Shown here: positions 8,687-16,934 of the stretch, one piece after another
Numbering within the stretch: the stretch's first letter is position 1
How the letters are laid out: each line of letters opens with the position of its first letter
Assembly: GCF_000620505.1 (NCBI RefSeq)
Contig: NZ_JIBC01000004.1
Coordinates: 496,001-560,000 of the forward strand
Direction: 5' to 3'
DNA length: 64,000 bases
Origin: Sulfitobacter sp. 20_GPM-1509m
GTDB lineage: Bacteria; Pseudomonadota; Alphaproteobacteria; Rhodobacterales; Rhodobacteraceae
Position numbers and translations under genes: made by a program
The notes under the pieces: generated by a model
Told to the model about the DNA's origin: nothing
Seen by the model: the letters and a program-made list of their open reading frames with translations, nothing else
Databases searched by the model: none

Positions 8687-9805
8687 TTATCCTTTGGTGG
8701 GGGTTTCGGGTGCGCCGAGGTCGAACAGTTGCAAACCGTCCTGTCCTGCAACGCGCGATTTCCAGTCTTTGTGGTTCAGGGTGCGGTCCACGTCCTGCTG
8801 GCCTTCGTTCCAGTGCTGGGTCATGGACAGGCGCGAGAATTCATAGTCCTTGGCACCGCCCTCGAAGCTCTGCTTGCGGTGGATCAGCTCGACCAATGTG
8901 ATCGGGCAGTCGGGGCCCGTGGCCTGCAGGGCGCGCAGGTCGGGGTTGTCGCGCAGATCCTGCGGCAGCGCGGCGGCCAGACGGTTCGCGGTCATGCGGA
9001 TGTCGTGCAATTGGCGGTAGCGGTCGGTGGTCAGGCGGGTGCGGCTGGAATACTGGATGTCCTTTTGACGCTGTGCCACATCGGTCATCGCGGTGGGCAC
9101 CGTGTCACGGGCGCTGAACAGGTCGATCTGGAAGATCAGCGCCGGGTCCACACCGAGGTTGTCCATGACGAACTGCAGCGGCGTGTTCGAGACCAGCCCG
9201 CCATCCCAGTAGAACCGCCCGTCGATCTCGACCGGGGCGAACCCCGGCGGCAAGGCGCCGCTGGCCATGATGTGTTCGGGGGTGATGCGCGTTTTCGCGC
9301 TGTCGAAGTAGACGAAGTTTGCGGTTTCGACATCCACGGCCCCGACGCTGAGACGCGGGCCCGAGGTGTTCAGATAGTCGAAGTCCACAAACTCCAGCAG
9401 TGTTTCGTGCAGCGGCGTGGTGTCGTAGACGCTGATTGCGGTGTGGTGGGAAAGCGGCATGAACGCAGCAGGCGGGCGTGGTTTGAAAAAGCCCGGAACA
9501 CCCGTTGCCATGACGGTGGCTGCGGCCGCCTCGCCGTAGATCATCCGGCCGAATGGGCCTGCGAGCCACGGGGCAATGGCCAGCCGCGAGGTGACGCGAT
9601 CCCAGAACCCTTCGAGCGCCGCGAGCCGCTTTTCCGGTTCGTTGCCGCAGATCAGTGCGGCGTTGATTGCACCAATGGAAATGCCGGCAACCCAATCCGG
9701 CCTGAGACCGGAGTCCGCCAGTGCCTGATAGGCTCCGGCCTGATAGGCGCCCAGCGCCCCGCCACCCTGCAAGACCAGGACGATATGTTCCTTGATTTCT
9801 GCCAT
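8687..9805 (-). CDS. patatin-like phospholipase with C-terminal DUF3734
   Basis: The 372-residue serine hydrolase has the oxyanion loop [12 protein letters not shown] (residues 13-24), the nucleophile Ser43 in GISIG, and the Asp201 of YWDGGLVSN completing a Ser-Asp dyad. The C-terminal 100 residues ([18 protein letters not shown] to [13 protein letters not shown]) fit the DUF3734 extension found in bacterial patatins. The ATG at 9805 is chosen because a GGAG lies 9-10 bases upstream; in-frame starts at 9820 and 9847 are possible. As first gene of the operon with acetoacetate decarboxylase and hydroxybutyrate dehydrogenase, it could attack intracellular polyhydroxybutyrate or granule lipids. 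That is inference; lipid acyl hydrolase is the safe call. Confidence 0.88.
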   Translation of the reverse strand: MAEIKEHIVLVLQGGGALGAYQAGAYQALADSGLRPDWVAGISIGAINAALICGNEPEKRLAALEGFWDRVTSRLAIAPWLAGPFGRMIYGEAAAATVMATGVPGFFKPRPPAAFMPLSHHTAISVYDTTPLHETLLEFVDFDYLNTSGPRLSVGAVDVETANFVYFDSAKTRITPEHIMASGALPPGFAPVEIDGRFYWDGGLVSNTPLQFVMDNLGVDPALIFQIDLFSARDTVPTAMTDVAQRQKDIQYSSRTRLTTDRYRQLHDIRMTANRLAAALPQDLRDNPDLRALQATGPDCPITLVELIHRKQSFEGGAKDYEFSRLSMTQHWNEGQQDVDRTLNHKDWKSRVAGQDGLQLFDLGAPETPTKG

Positions 9806-9938
9806 CGCATCAAACTCCATCTGGCATCGCGTGAAACGGCGATACATCTTGAGTTTGGTATGACGGAGAGGTCCGGCCCCCAGTTTGTCCGAAGCTTACT
9901 TAAATGTATGAAACTGCAAAGGGGTGCGACGGACAGGT

Positions 9939-11321
9939 TTACGGCGCGGTTTCAGCCGCATCAAAGACCACGACGAATGTGGTTCCGACGCCAAGTTCGC
10001 TGTCATAGGTGATCTGGCCGCCATGCGCCTCGACGATGCGCTTGGAGATGCTGAGCCCCAGACCCGAGCCTTCGAACTGGCGGTCGTCCTGGCTGTCGAT
10101 CTGGAAGAATTCCTCGAAGATATGGGTTTCGGTCCCTTTGGGAATGCCGATGCCCTCATCCCTGACCCGCAGGTACACTTCATCGTCCAATGTCTCGACA
10201 GTGACGCGCACGTCGCCGCCGGCATTGGAGAATTTGGCGGCATTGGACAAAAGGTTCAGCAGCACCTGTTCAATCCGCTTCTTGTCGCCCTCGATCCAAT
10301 GTTCATCCAGCGTGGCATCGACGCGGATGGTGACGTTGACCCGCTGGGCATAAGGCAAGGTCTGCTCGACTGCATCATGCGCCAGTCGGCCAAGGTCCAA
10401 TCTTTCCTTGTTCAAGGTCATATGACCTGCATCCGAAGATTGCAGGAACAGCAGGTCGCCCACCAGATCTCCCAACCGATCACTGTTGCGCCCTGCCATT
10501 TCCAGAAGGCGCCCCATCTTGTCAGGCGGTTTGCCCAGAACGCCCGAATTGATCATGTCCAGTGCCCCCTTGATCGAGGTCAGGGGCGTGCGCAGTTCGT
10601 GGCTGACTGTCGCCAGAAAGCGGGTTTTCGCGTCGATGGCAGACAGCGCCCGTTTGTGTTCGTTCTCAAGCTCGATCCGGCTGGCCAGTTGAACCGAATA
10701 GCCCACCAGAAAATTCCGGGCCAGTTCCACGATGAACCCCAGGACAAAGAGCACCGTGAACAGGCTCATCCAGATTTCCGAGGTCAGGGGGGGCTGAACT
10801 ATGACCACATCGCGAATCGGTATGTACAAGATTGCCGCCACGTAAATGAACAATCGCAAGGCGAGTACCAGGAGAAAGTGGTGATTGTTCATGGCCGCGA
10901 AAATCGAGGCCGACACCAGCATGAACAGCGGGAAGAAATGCCCGCCGCCAAGGCCCTGAAGCCGGGCGATTGAAACGCAGAACATGGAGATTGTCAGAGC
11001 GCTGAAGAAAGTGCCGATATAGACCTGTGCCATGTCCTTGCGGAACACGCGCGGCGTCAGGGACTTGCGCTTCAGAACGCTGTGAAACACTTTGAAATCA
11101 AAGAGTTCGCACAGAATTACCGCAGCGAAATAGAACGCGGCAGTGCCCCAGTCATAGTAAAAACCCGTGAGCAGAATGGCCGCCGAATAGATGACGAAAC
11201 GCTGAATAAACAGCTTTTGGCCGATCTGAGCGTAGTCCCGCAGCCGGTGCCTGTCGGCCCAGGTTACATGTGCTCTCAGCCCGAGCGGCGTGTCAGGAAC
11301 AACAATTTTTGTCATTTCCAT
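9939..11321 (-). CDS. membrane sensor histidine kinase divergent from the autoinducer synthase gene
   Basis: The 460-residue protein has an N-terminal region of roughly six hydrophobic segments (about residues 42-205) with very short loops, then a short coiled linker and a HisKA domain with H241 in TVSHELRTPLTSIKG. The ATPase domain follows, with NLLSNAAKFSNAGG, RDEGIGIPKG and GSGLGLSISKRIVEAHGG. No receiver domain and no neighbouring response regulator are present, so its partner is elsewhere. The multi-pass membrane input resembles integral-membrane ligand sensors rather than periplasmic PAS or Cache sensors. It starts 155 bases from a divergently transcribed LuxI-family gene, so it may sense or be controlled with quorum signalling. 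Confidence 0.9.
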   Translation of the reverse strand: MEMTKIVVPDTPLGLRAHVTWADRHRLRDYAQIGQKLFIQRFVIYSAAILLTGFYYDWGTAAFYFAAVILCELFDFKVFHSVLKRKSLTPRVFRKDMAQVYIGTFFSALTISMFCVSIARLQGLGGGHFFPLFMLVSASIFAAMNNHHFLLVLALRLFIYVAAILYIPIRDVVIVQPPLTSEIWMSLFTVLFVLGFIVELARNFLVGYSVQLASRIELENEHKRALSAIDAKTRFLATVSHELRTPLTSIKGALDMINSGVLGKPPDKMGRLLEMAGRNSDRLGDLVGDLLFLQSSDAGHMTLNKERLDLGRLAHDAVEQTLPYAQRVNVTIRVDATLDEHWIEGDKKRIEQVLLNLLSNAAKFSNAGGDVRVTVETLDDEVYLRVRDEGIGIPKGTETHIFEEFFQIDSQDDRQFEGSGLGLSISKRIVEAHGGQITYDSELGVGTTFVVVFDAAETAP

Positions 11322-11430
11322 ATTCGATTAATGCGCCGGAGCGCGCCCACTATTGTTGCAAAAAGGTCAACAAAACCACCCTAACGGGAAATATTGTCAG
11401 CAACGTGGCAAAATATGGGTCTAATCGTAC

Positions 11431-11451
11431 TAGTTGTATTTGATAAAACTA
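11431..11451. promoter_or_regulatory. imperfect palindrome upstream of the autoinducer synthase gene
   Basis: TAGTT at 11431-11435 and AACTA at 11447-11451 are inverted around TGTATTTGATAA; 8 of 10 positions pair. It lies 25 bases before the synthase ATG in the divergent promoter region. It could be an operator. It does not match the classical lux-box consensus. Confidence 0.3.
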
Positions 11452-11476
11452 CTCAATCTAAAAGGCAAACGAGACG

Positions 11477-12235
11477 ATGGAATCCTCTGCACACAACGGA
11501 ACCGCGGCCGCTCATTTCCCCGGTCTACGTCCGCAGGCTCCAGAGAAACCTGCCGGAAATGACCGGTCTTTCAAGCCTCGATCCGAATATCTGAACGTCG
11601 AAGCCGTGAACCTGCCGGCCAACCGGATCATGGCGACGACACTATCCGTCGCCAACCAGCACCGGTTCGGCGAGCTCTATGTCGATTTCCTGCGGGCCAG
11701 GAAACGTGTCTTTATCGACCACAAGAAATGGGACCTGCCGAACACCGACGGCATGGAATTCGACCAATACGATACGCCACAAAGCTCGGCCGTGGTGGTG
11801 CATGAGTTCGGGCGGGTGCTGGCCGGTGTCCGTTTGCTGCCGACCACGGCGTATTGCGGGTGCTATACCTACATGCTGAAGGACGCGCAGCGCGGGCTGT
11901 TGCAGGACATCCCGGAGACGGTTCTGTACCAGGAAGCGCCCGTTGCGCCCCATGTGATCGAGGCGACCCGGCTTTTCATCACGCCCGATGTTTCAGCCGA
12001 GCGACGGATGCTGGTGCAGACCAAGCTGATGCAGGCGATGGCCAGTTCGGCCAATGCCCAGGGTGCAAAGTTCGTGATCGGCATTGTCCCCGCCATTTTC
12101 CAGCGGTGGATGACGCGTCTGGGGTTCAGCGCGGTCCCGATGGGCCCCAAGCTGAACATCAGCGGCGACAACACGCAGGCCGCGATCATGAACGTCAGTT
12201 CCGCCGTGTCATGGGATCAGGCAACCGCGTTTTAG
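11477..12235 (+). CDS. acyl-homoserine-lactone synthase (LuxI family), no adjacent luxR
   Basis: The 252-residue protein makes N-acyl-homoserine lactones from S-adenosylmethionine and acylated carrier protein or acyl-CoA. All invariant LuxI positions are visible with correct spacing: R75-x3-F79-x5-W85, D96-x2-D99 in EFDQYDT, R119 in RLLPTT, and E162-x2-R165 in VIEATRLFI. The protein is longer than usual (about 200 residues) because of about 50 extra N-terminal residues of low complexity. The ATG at 11477 follows GGCAAACGAGACG, a weak ribosome site; in-frame Met52 (11630) is an alternative that would give a typical length. No luxR-type gene is within reach, and the divergent neighbour is a histidine kinase. 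Confidence 0.88.
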   Translation: MESSAHNGTAAAHFPGLRPQAPEKPAGNDRSFKPRSEYLNVEAVNLPANRIMATTLSVANQHRFGELYVDFLRARKRVFIDHKKWDLPNTDGMEFDQYDTPQSSAVVVHEFGRVLAGVRLLPTTAYCGCYTYMLKDAQRGLLQDIPETVLYQEAPVAPHVIEATRLFITPDVSAERRMLVQTKLMQAMASSANAQGAKFVIGIVPAIFQRWMTRLGFSAVPMGPKLNISGDNTQAAIMNVSSAVSWDQATAF

Positions 12236-12401
12236 ACGGCCGACCCCGGGTGCCAAGGTTTGCGGGCTGCCCGGACAGGGTGGGCTGAACTGCCTGTACG
12301 AACGCGTCCCGCCCTTTCATTTAGGCGCAAAAGCGTTAACAGATGGTAAATGCAGGCAACAAATACGCCCCTGCAAGCGTGACCATCAAAGGACAACAGC
12401 C

Positions 12402-12704
12402 GTGCCCGCCAAAGCATATGCCGCAATCGCATGTCTGGTGATGCTGTTGCCTGTCTGTTGTTTTGCACAACAGCTTTCGACCCCCCTTCCTGACACATAT
12501 CAGGTGGCACAGTCCTATTCCTGCGGGCGGACCTGCGGTCAGGTCGGCAGTTGCCGCGAGGCTGTCTATCAATGGTGCGTCTGCGGCTATGCCCGTGCGG
12601 ATGGCGATCACGACGGGGTGCCTTGCGAAAAGCTTTGCGGCCAAAGCACGCCTGCGTCGCTGGCGCGGGTGCGGGACCTGAAGGCGGAGTTCGGCTGTCG
12701 GTAG
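12402..12704 (+). CDS. small secreted excalibur-domain protein
   Basis: The 100-residue protein has a signal peptide (MPAKAYAAIACLVMLLPVCCFAQQ, cleavage likely after FA). The mature part is cysteine-rich (SCGRTCGQVGSCREAVYQWC). DGDHDGVPCEKLC matches the excalibur calcium-binding signature DxDxDGxxCE. The family is extracellular, often found with nucleases or cell-wall enzymes, and the domain alone gives no catalytic function. It follows the autoinducer synthase gene by about 165 bases on the same strand and could be under the same control. The six to seven cysteines of the mature chain suggest disulfides in the periplasm. Confidence 0.8.
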   Translation: MPAKAYAAIACLVMLLPVCCFAQQLSTPLPDTYQVAQSYSCGRTCGQVGSCREAVYQWCVCGYARADGDHDGVPCEKLCGQSTPASLARVRDLKAEFGCR

Positions 12705-12747
12705 GGTCTGCCGTAATCAGATCCAGACCGGAGACCTGAAAAGCGGT

Positions 12748-12774
12748 GCCCCCCGCGCTGCGGCTACGGGGGGC
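12748..12774. terminator. GC-rich hairpin between convergent genes
   Basis: GCCCCCCG and CGGGGGGC form a perfect 8-base stem around an 11-base loop, 44 bases after the excalibur gene and 10 bases beyond the end of the minus-strand isomerase gene. There is no T run, so intrinsic termination is only probable. Confidence 0.5.
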
Positions 12775-12783
12775 GATCCTTGC

Positions 12784-13608
12784 TCAGCGGGCAAGGCCCA
12801 GCGATTGCAGATAGTCCGCCGAAGGCAGAATGCCGTCCTTGTCGCGCAGCTCCAGGATCAGGCGCGGGTTGCTGCCCAACTCGCCCAGTGCGCGAAAGAC
12901 GGCCTCCCAGCGGATGGTGCCCTGCCCGATGGACCAGTGACGGTCGGCATAGCCGTCCGCGTCCTGCAGGTGGATGTGCTGCAACCTGTCACCCGCGCGG
13001 CGCACATAGTAATCCACCGGAGCCGCACCATTCGTGCCATGCGCGTAATGCGCGTGACCGGTGTCGATCGACACGGCCATGGCGGGCGAGTTGAAGCTGT
13101 CGGCCAGCGCGCAGCGGATGTCGGGGTCGATGTCCTCGATGTTCTCGATCACCATGGTCACACCGCAATCCTCGGCGCGTTTCACGACCTCAGCCATCGT
13201 GTCGTGGCAGTTGTCCACCAGCCGGTCGTATTCCTTGCGCGCGGGCGCGTTGTCCAGGTTGTTGAAGCTCCACGTGGTGTAGGGGCTATGAATGACCATT
13301 TGCGTGGCCCCCAGGTATTCGCAGACCTCGATGCCCTGCAAATGCTTGCGCTTGTTCAGCGCACGCATCTCGGTGTCCGGGCTGGCGATGTTCAGGCCCC
13401 AGAACGGCCCGTGAATGCCCAGACGTCCGGTGTATCCGGTTAGCAGGCTGCGGGTGTGGTCGGCCACTGTTTTCCAGTCGCCATTCAGCAGGTCGCCGTC
13501 GCAGAAATCCTGAATTTCCAGGTCGCGGTTTTCGGACAGGATGAAATCCTGAAGCGTCTCAAGCGTGGCGGTCGGCATGGCGGCGCCCAGCAGCGGAAGA
13601 TCGGTCAT
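12784..13608 (-). CDS. TIM-barrel sugar phosphate isomerase/epimerase family protein
   Basis: The 274-residue protein belongs to the xylose-isomerase-like/AP endonuclease 2 superfamily. Typical barrel segments with metal ligands are visible: HGPFWGLNIAS, MVIHSPYTTWSF, MVIENIEDID, VSIDTGHAHYAHG, HIHLQDADG and LILELRD. The Glu-Asp-His-Glu set for a divalent metal is therefore present. Members isomerise or epimerise sugars, sugar phosphates or hydroxy-acids. It is the last gene of the minus-strand operon that contains an ABC importer, a glycerophosphodiesterase and a HAD phosphatase, so its substrate is probably the sugar or polyol released by those enzymes. The exact reaction cannot be assigned. 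Confidence 0.8.
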   Translation of the reverse strand: MTDLPLLGAAMPTATLETLQDFILSENRDLEIQDFCDGDLLNGDWKTVADHTRSLLTGYTGRLGIHGPFWGLNIASPDTEMRALNKRKHLQGIEVCEYLGATQMVIHSPYTTWSFNNLDNAPARKEYDRLVDNCHDTMAEVVKRAEDCGVTMVIENIEDIDPDIRCALADSFNSPAMAVSIDTGHAHYAHGTNGAAPVDYYVRRAGDRLQHIHLQDADGYADRHWSIGQGTIRWEAVFRALGELGSNPRLILELRDKDGILPSADYLQSLGLAR

Positions 13609-13636
13609 GGTGTGGTCCTTGGCTTTTGCATGAAGG

Positions 13637-14326
13637 TTATGGTGTGGGGACGGCTTCGGCGCTGAGCTGTGTCAGGCGGGCCAGAAGTGTCCCAAGCTCT
13701 GCCGCGCCGTGAACGACGTAATCGGCCCCTGCCGCGCGCAATGTGTCGGCATGGCCCGGACGGTGATCCGAAGGTCCGACAAAGCCGATGGCCAGGACAC
13801 CCGCCGTGCGGGCACAGCGGATGCCGTGAATGTTGTCATCCACAAACACCGCATGGTCGGCGGCGGTGTTCATCTGCGCCAGACAGTGCAGTGCCAGATC
13901 CGGCGCCGGCTTGCTGTGCGCGACATGTTCGGCGCTGTAGATGTGCGGGCCGAAAAAGGCGGCCAGCGGGGTACGGCCAAGGCTTGCGCGCAAACGATCA
14001 ACGCTGCTGTTAGACGCGACACAGACCGGCACATCCAGCGCGGCCAGAAGGCGGAGCATTCCGGGCACCGGCGGGACGCCTTGGGCGAACAAGGTCCCAA
14101 GCCGTGCGCCGGCGTCGGTCAGGACGTGCGTTGCATCCAGCCCCAGCCCGTCGATCAATGCGTGGGTTTCATCCCGTCCTGCGCCGGAAAACGCACCCTC
14201 GGCGGTTTGCGTCGTCATCGGCACGCCCGCATCGGAAATGGCGCCGGCCAAGGCAGTGGCCCCCATCGCTTCGCTGTCGATCAGCACGCCATCGCAATCG
14301 AAGATGACCAGTTTAATCGCGGTCAC
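13637..14326 (-). CDS. HAD-superfamily phosphatase (beta-phosphoglucomutase-like)
   Basis: The 229-residue protein has HAD motif I FDCDGVLIDSE with Asp10 and Asp12, motif II in CVASNSS, motif III in SKPAPDL and motif IV in FVDDNIHGIRCA. Substrates of this subfamily are small phosphorylated sugars or polyols; it may dephosphorylate glycerol 3-phosphate-like or sugar phosphate products. Its start codon overlaps the stop of the glycerophosphodiesterase gene by 4 bases, showing translational coupling in the ABC transporter operon. A phosphoglucomutase activity is possible but less likely in this setting. Confidence 0.85.
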   Translation of the reverse strand: MTAIKLVIFDCDGVLIDSEAMGATALAGAISDAGVPMTTQTAEGAFSGAGRDETHALIDGLGLDATHVLTDAGARLGTLFAQGVPPVPGMLRLLAALDVPVCVASNSSVDRLRASLGRTPLAAFFGPHIYSAEHVAHSKPAPDLALHCLAQMNTAADHAVFVDDNIHGIRCARTAGVLAIGFVGPSDHRPGHADTLRAAGADYVVHGAAELGTLLARLTQLSAEAVPTP

Positions 14327-15081
14327 AGCGCCATCTCCTGCGCCATGATGTCCTTGGCCATTCGCGGATCATCGGTGGTGATAAAGCCGACCCCACGGCG
14401 CAGCCACCGGGCGATCAGGTCCGGGTCGTTCAGGGTCCAGACGCCAATTTTCTGCAATGGAAACAGGCTGGAGACAGCCTCGAGTTCCACCTCGAGCAGT
14501 TCGTGGTGCACAGCCACCATGCCGACCAGATCTCCCAGCCCGCCACAGAAAGCCCGAATGCCGCCCTGCCGTTCGGCCCAATCTCTGTTGACGGAGACCT
14601 TGCGTGCAAATTCCGGCGCGGCGGCGCGGATCATGCGCAGGACGACAGTGTCAAAGCTGTGCAGAACCGTGCGCGGCGCCAGCCCGTAGGCGCGCAGCAT
14701 TTCGATGGTGCCAATGACCAGGGCAGGATCATAGACCCCGTTTTCATCTGCCTTGATCTCGGGGAACAGCCGCAGGCCCGGCACGGGGGCGAGGATGTCC
14801 AGCACTTCGGACAGGGTCGGCACGCCTTCGTCAATCTCGCCGTCGGGACCGATCAGGCGCAGGGCATGGCGGCTGTCCTCGGTCAGCGCACGCACTGGTC
14901 CTGTGCCGGTGGTCGTGCGGTCCAGCGTGGCGTCGTGGATCACGAGGATCTCGCCCCCTGCCCCAAGATGCAGATCAAACTCGACCGCACCGACGCCAAG
15001 GGCGACCACGTTGCGGAACCCCTGAAGTGAATTTTCGGCCCACAGATTGCGCGCGCCGCGATGCGCTATGATTTGGGTCAC
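14323..15081 (-). CDS. glycerophosphodiester phosphodiesterase
   Basis: The 252-residue cytoplasmic enzyme cleaves glycerophosphodiesters to glycerol 3-phosphate and an alcohol. The GDPD signature is clear: IAHRGARNLWAENSLQGF, VEFDLHLGAGGEILVIHDATLDRTTTG, LRLFPEIKAD and a C-terminal GVWTLNDPDLIARWLRRGVGFITTDDP. The catalytic His pair and the metal-binding Glu and Asp residues are in these segments. There is no signal peptide. It follows the DppC-like permease gene by 15 bases and overlaps the HAD gene by 4. The context suggests that the importer brings in the phosphodiester or a related compound for this enzyme. Confidence 0.92.
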   Translation of the reverse strand: MTQIIAHRGARNLWAENSLQGFRNVVALGVGAVEFDLHLGAGGEILVIHDATLDRTTTGTGPVRALTEDSRHALRLIGPDGEIDEGVPTLSEVLDILAPVPGLRLFPEIKADENGVYDPALVIGTIEMLRAYGLAPRTVLHSFDTVVLRMIRAAAPEFARKVSVNRDWAERQGGIRAFCGGLGDLVGMVAVHHELLEVELEAVSSLFPLQKIGVWTLNDPDLIARWLRRGVGFITTDDPRMAKDIMAQEMAL

Positions 15082-15096
15082 GTCACGCGTCCTTAT

Positions 15097-15963
15097 TCAA
15101 CGAATGGTGGGGTCAAGCTTGTCGCGCAGCCAGTCACCGACCAGAGAGATCGACAGCGTCGTCATCATGATCACAAAGGCAGGCCCCAGCATGATCCACG
15201 GCGCGCGGGTCAGGTATTCGCGGCCAAATCCGACCATGTTCCCCAGCGAGCTTTCGGGGGGTTGGACGCCCAGTCCCAGGAACGACAGGCCGCTTTCCAT
15301 CAGGATGATTTCGGGGAAGGTCAGGGTCATCGACACGATCAGGGTGGATGCGACGTTGGGCAGGATATGCCGCAGGTAGACCCGCGATGGCTTGGCGCCC
15401 AGTTGCACCACAGCCGAGGCATAGCCCTGCGCCCCCGCCGAAATCGCCAGACCGCGCGAGATCCGCGCGTAGCGTTCCCAGCCGTAAAAGCCCATCAGCC
15501 CGACCAGAAGCACCATGGAAGAGCCGAAGAAGGCCAGAACCGCCAGCGACAGGATCAGGAAAGGCAGTGCCGCCTGAAAATCCGCCAGCACGAGGATCAG
15601 GTGTTCGACCACGCCGCGAAACTGCGCGGCCATAAAGCCCAGCGTTGTGCCAAAGAAGGCAGACAACAGCGTCGCGCCAAAGGCGATGACCAGCGACACG
15701 CGGATCGACTGGATCAGGCGGGACAGCACATCGCGGCCCAGCTCGTCCGTGCCCAGCAGGTGACCGGGGCTGAGCGGGCCGACCAGCCGGGCGGACAGGT
15801 CCATTTGCGTCACGTCATAGGGTCGGATGAGGTCGGCAAAAACGGCGGTGAACACCATCAGCCCCAGCCACGCCAGCCCGAAGGCCACCAGCAACGGCAG
15901 CTTGAACCGCAAGCGCCGGATCAACCTGGGGGCCGCGGTGATGTTTGTTGCCTGAGCGGTCAT
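15097..15963 (-). CDS. Dpp-type ABC transporter permease (DppC-like)
   Basis: The 288-residue inner-membrane permease has the second-permease pattern of peptide/nickel importers: a first membrane segment (LPLLVAFGLAWLGLMVFTAVFADLI), then PYD and HLLGTDELGRDVLSRLIQSIRVSL, and five further membrane segments. The coupling motif GWERYARISRGLAISAGAQGY is the EAA loop contacting the ATPases. The ATG at 15963 has GAGAGTGAC directly upstream; a longer reading frame lacks similarity. It lies 10 bases after the DppB-like gene. Confidence 0.9.
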   Translation of the reverse strand: MTAQATNITAAPRLIRRLRFKLPLLVAFGLAWLGLMVFTAVFADLIRPYDVTQMDLSARLVGPLSPGHLLGTDELGRDVLSRLIQSIRVSLVIAFGATLLSAFFGTTLGFMAAQFRGVVEHLILVLADFQAALPFLILSLAVLAFFGSSMVLLVGLMGFYGWERYARISRGLAISAGAQGYASAVVQLGAKPSRVYLRHILPNVASTLIVSMTLTFPEIILMESGLSFLGLGVQPPESSLGNMVGFGREYLTRAPWIMLGPAFVIMMTTLSISLVGDWLRDKLDPTIR

Positions 15964-15973
15964 GTCACTCTCC

Positions 15974-16903
15974 TTAGTGCGCGGCGGCGTTGGCCCGCAG
16001 GCGCGGGTCCAGCAGGCCATAGGCGAAATCGACACAGAGGTTGGCGATCACCATGGTCGAGGCGATCACCAGCAGCAGGCATTGCACCACTGCGAGATCC
16101 CTGTTCGACACCGACACGATCAGCAGCCGACCGATGCCGGGCCATGAGAAAATGCTTTCGACCACCACGGCCCCCGCGATCAGCGAACCGACCATGAAGC
16201 CGACGATGGTCACGATCGGCACAGAGGCATTGGGCAACGCGTGTTTCCAGACGACATCGCGCCAGCTCAGCCCCTTGGCCATGGCGGTGCGGATATAGGG
16301 CTGGCCCATGACCTCGATCATCGCCGAGCGTGAGAACCTTGCGAGGATGCCGATGCCGCCGACCGACATGGTGGCAATCGGCAGGATCGCGTGCTGCCAG
16401 CTGTCCTGCCCGCCGGACGGCAGCCATCCCAATGTGACGGCAAAGACCAGAACCAGCACCAGCCCCATGACAAAGGACGGAATGGTAAAGCCGAAGATCG
16501 ACAGCATGATCACACCCCGATCCGCCACGGATTCACGGTGCAGGGCGGCGTAGACGCCTGCAGGGATACCGACGCCAAGCTGGATCAACAGCGTCGGCAC
16601 CGTCAGGGCCAGCGTGGCGGGCACCCGTTCCAGCACCAGATCAATCGCCGGAGAGCGGTCGCGCATGGACACGCCGAAATCCAGTTGGGCGATGGATTTG
16701 AGATAGGCAAGATACTGTTTCCACAGCGGATCGTCCAAACCCCAACGGGCGCGGAACGCCGCTATGCTGTCGGTGGGCGCGTCCGGTCCCAGCAGGATCG
16801 ACGCGGGATCACCCGAGAGGCGCAACACCACAAAGGCAAAGGTCATCACCAACAGGATCGTCAGCACCGCGCGGAAAAGGCGGGTCACAAAATAGTTCAG
16901 CAT
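15974..16903 (-). CDS. Dpp-type ABC transporter permease (DppB-like)
   Basis: The 309-residue protein has six membrane segments, beginning with the typical MLNYFVTRLFRAVLTILLVMTFAFVVLRLSGDPA. It shows the periplasmic GLDDPLWKQYLAYLKSIAQLDFG segment of DppB-type permeases. The EAA loop is in YIRTAMAKGLSWRDVVWKHALPNA. The C-terminal VVVESIFSWPGIGRLL is also diagnostic. It pairs with the DppC-like protein to form the channel. It follows the second ATPase gene by 31 bases. Confidence 0.9.
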   Translation of the reverse strand: MLNYFVTRLFRAVLTILLVMTFAFVVLRLSGDPASILLGPDAPTDSIAAFRARWGLDDPLWKQYLAYLKSIAQLDFGVSMRDRSPAIDLVLERVPATLALTVPTLLIQLGVGIPAGVYAALHRESVADRGVIMLSIFGFTIPSFVMGLVLVLVFAVTLGWLPSGGQDSWQHAILPIATMSVGGIGILARFSRSAMIEVMGQPYIRTAMAKGLSWRDVVWKHALPNASVPIVTIVGFMVGSLIAGAVVVESIFSWPGIGRLLIVSVSNRDLAVVQCLLLVIASTMVIANLCVDFAYGLLDPRLRANAAAH

Positions 16904-16934
16904 CGCGTGGCTTTCGGGGTCATGGCGCGCGCCA

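Noticed and set aside
11401-11476. Classical lux box upstream of the autoinducer synthase.
   Set aside because: The inverted repeat present does not match the lux-box consensus arms; listed only as a generic palindrome.
12748-12774. Intrinsic terminator with full confidence.
   Set aside because: The stem is perfect but no T run follows, so only a moderate-confidence call was kept.
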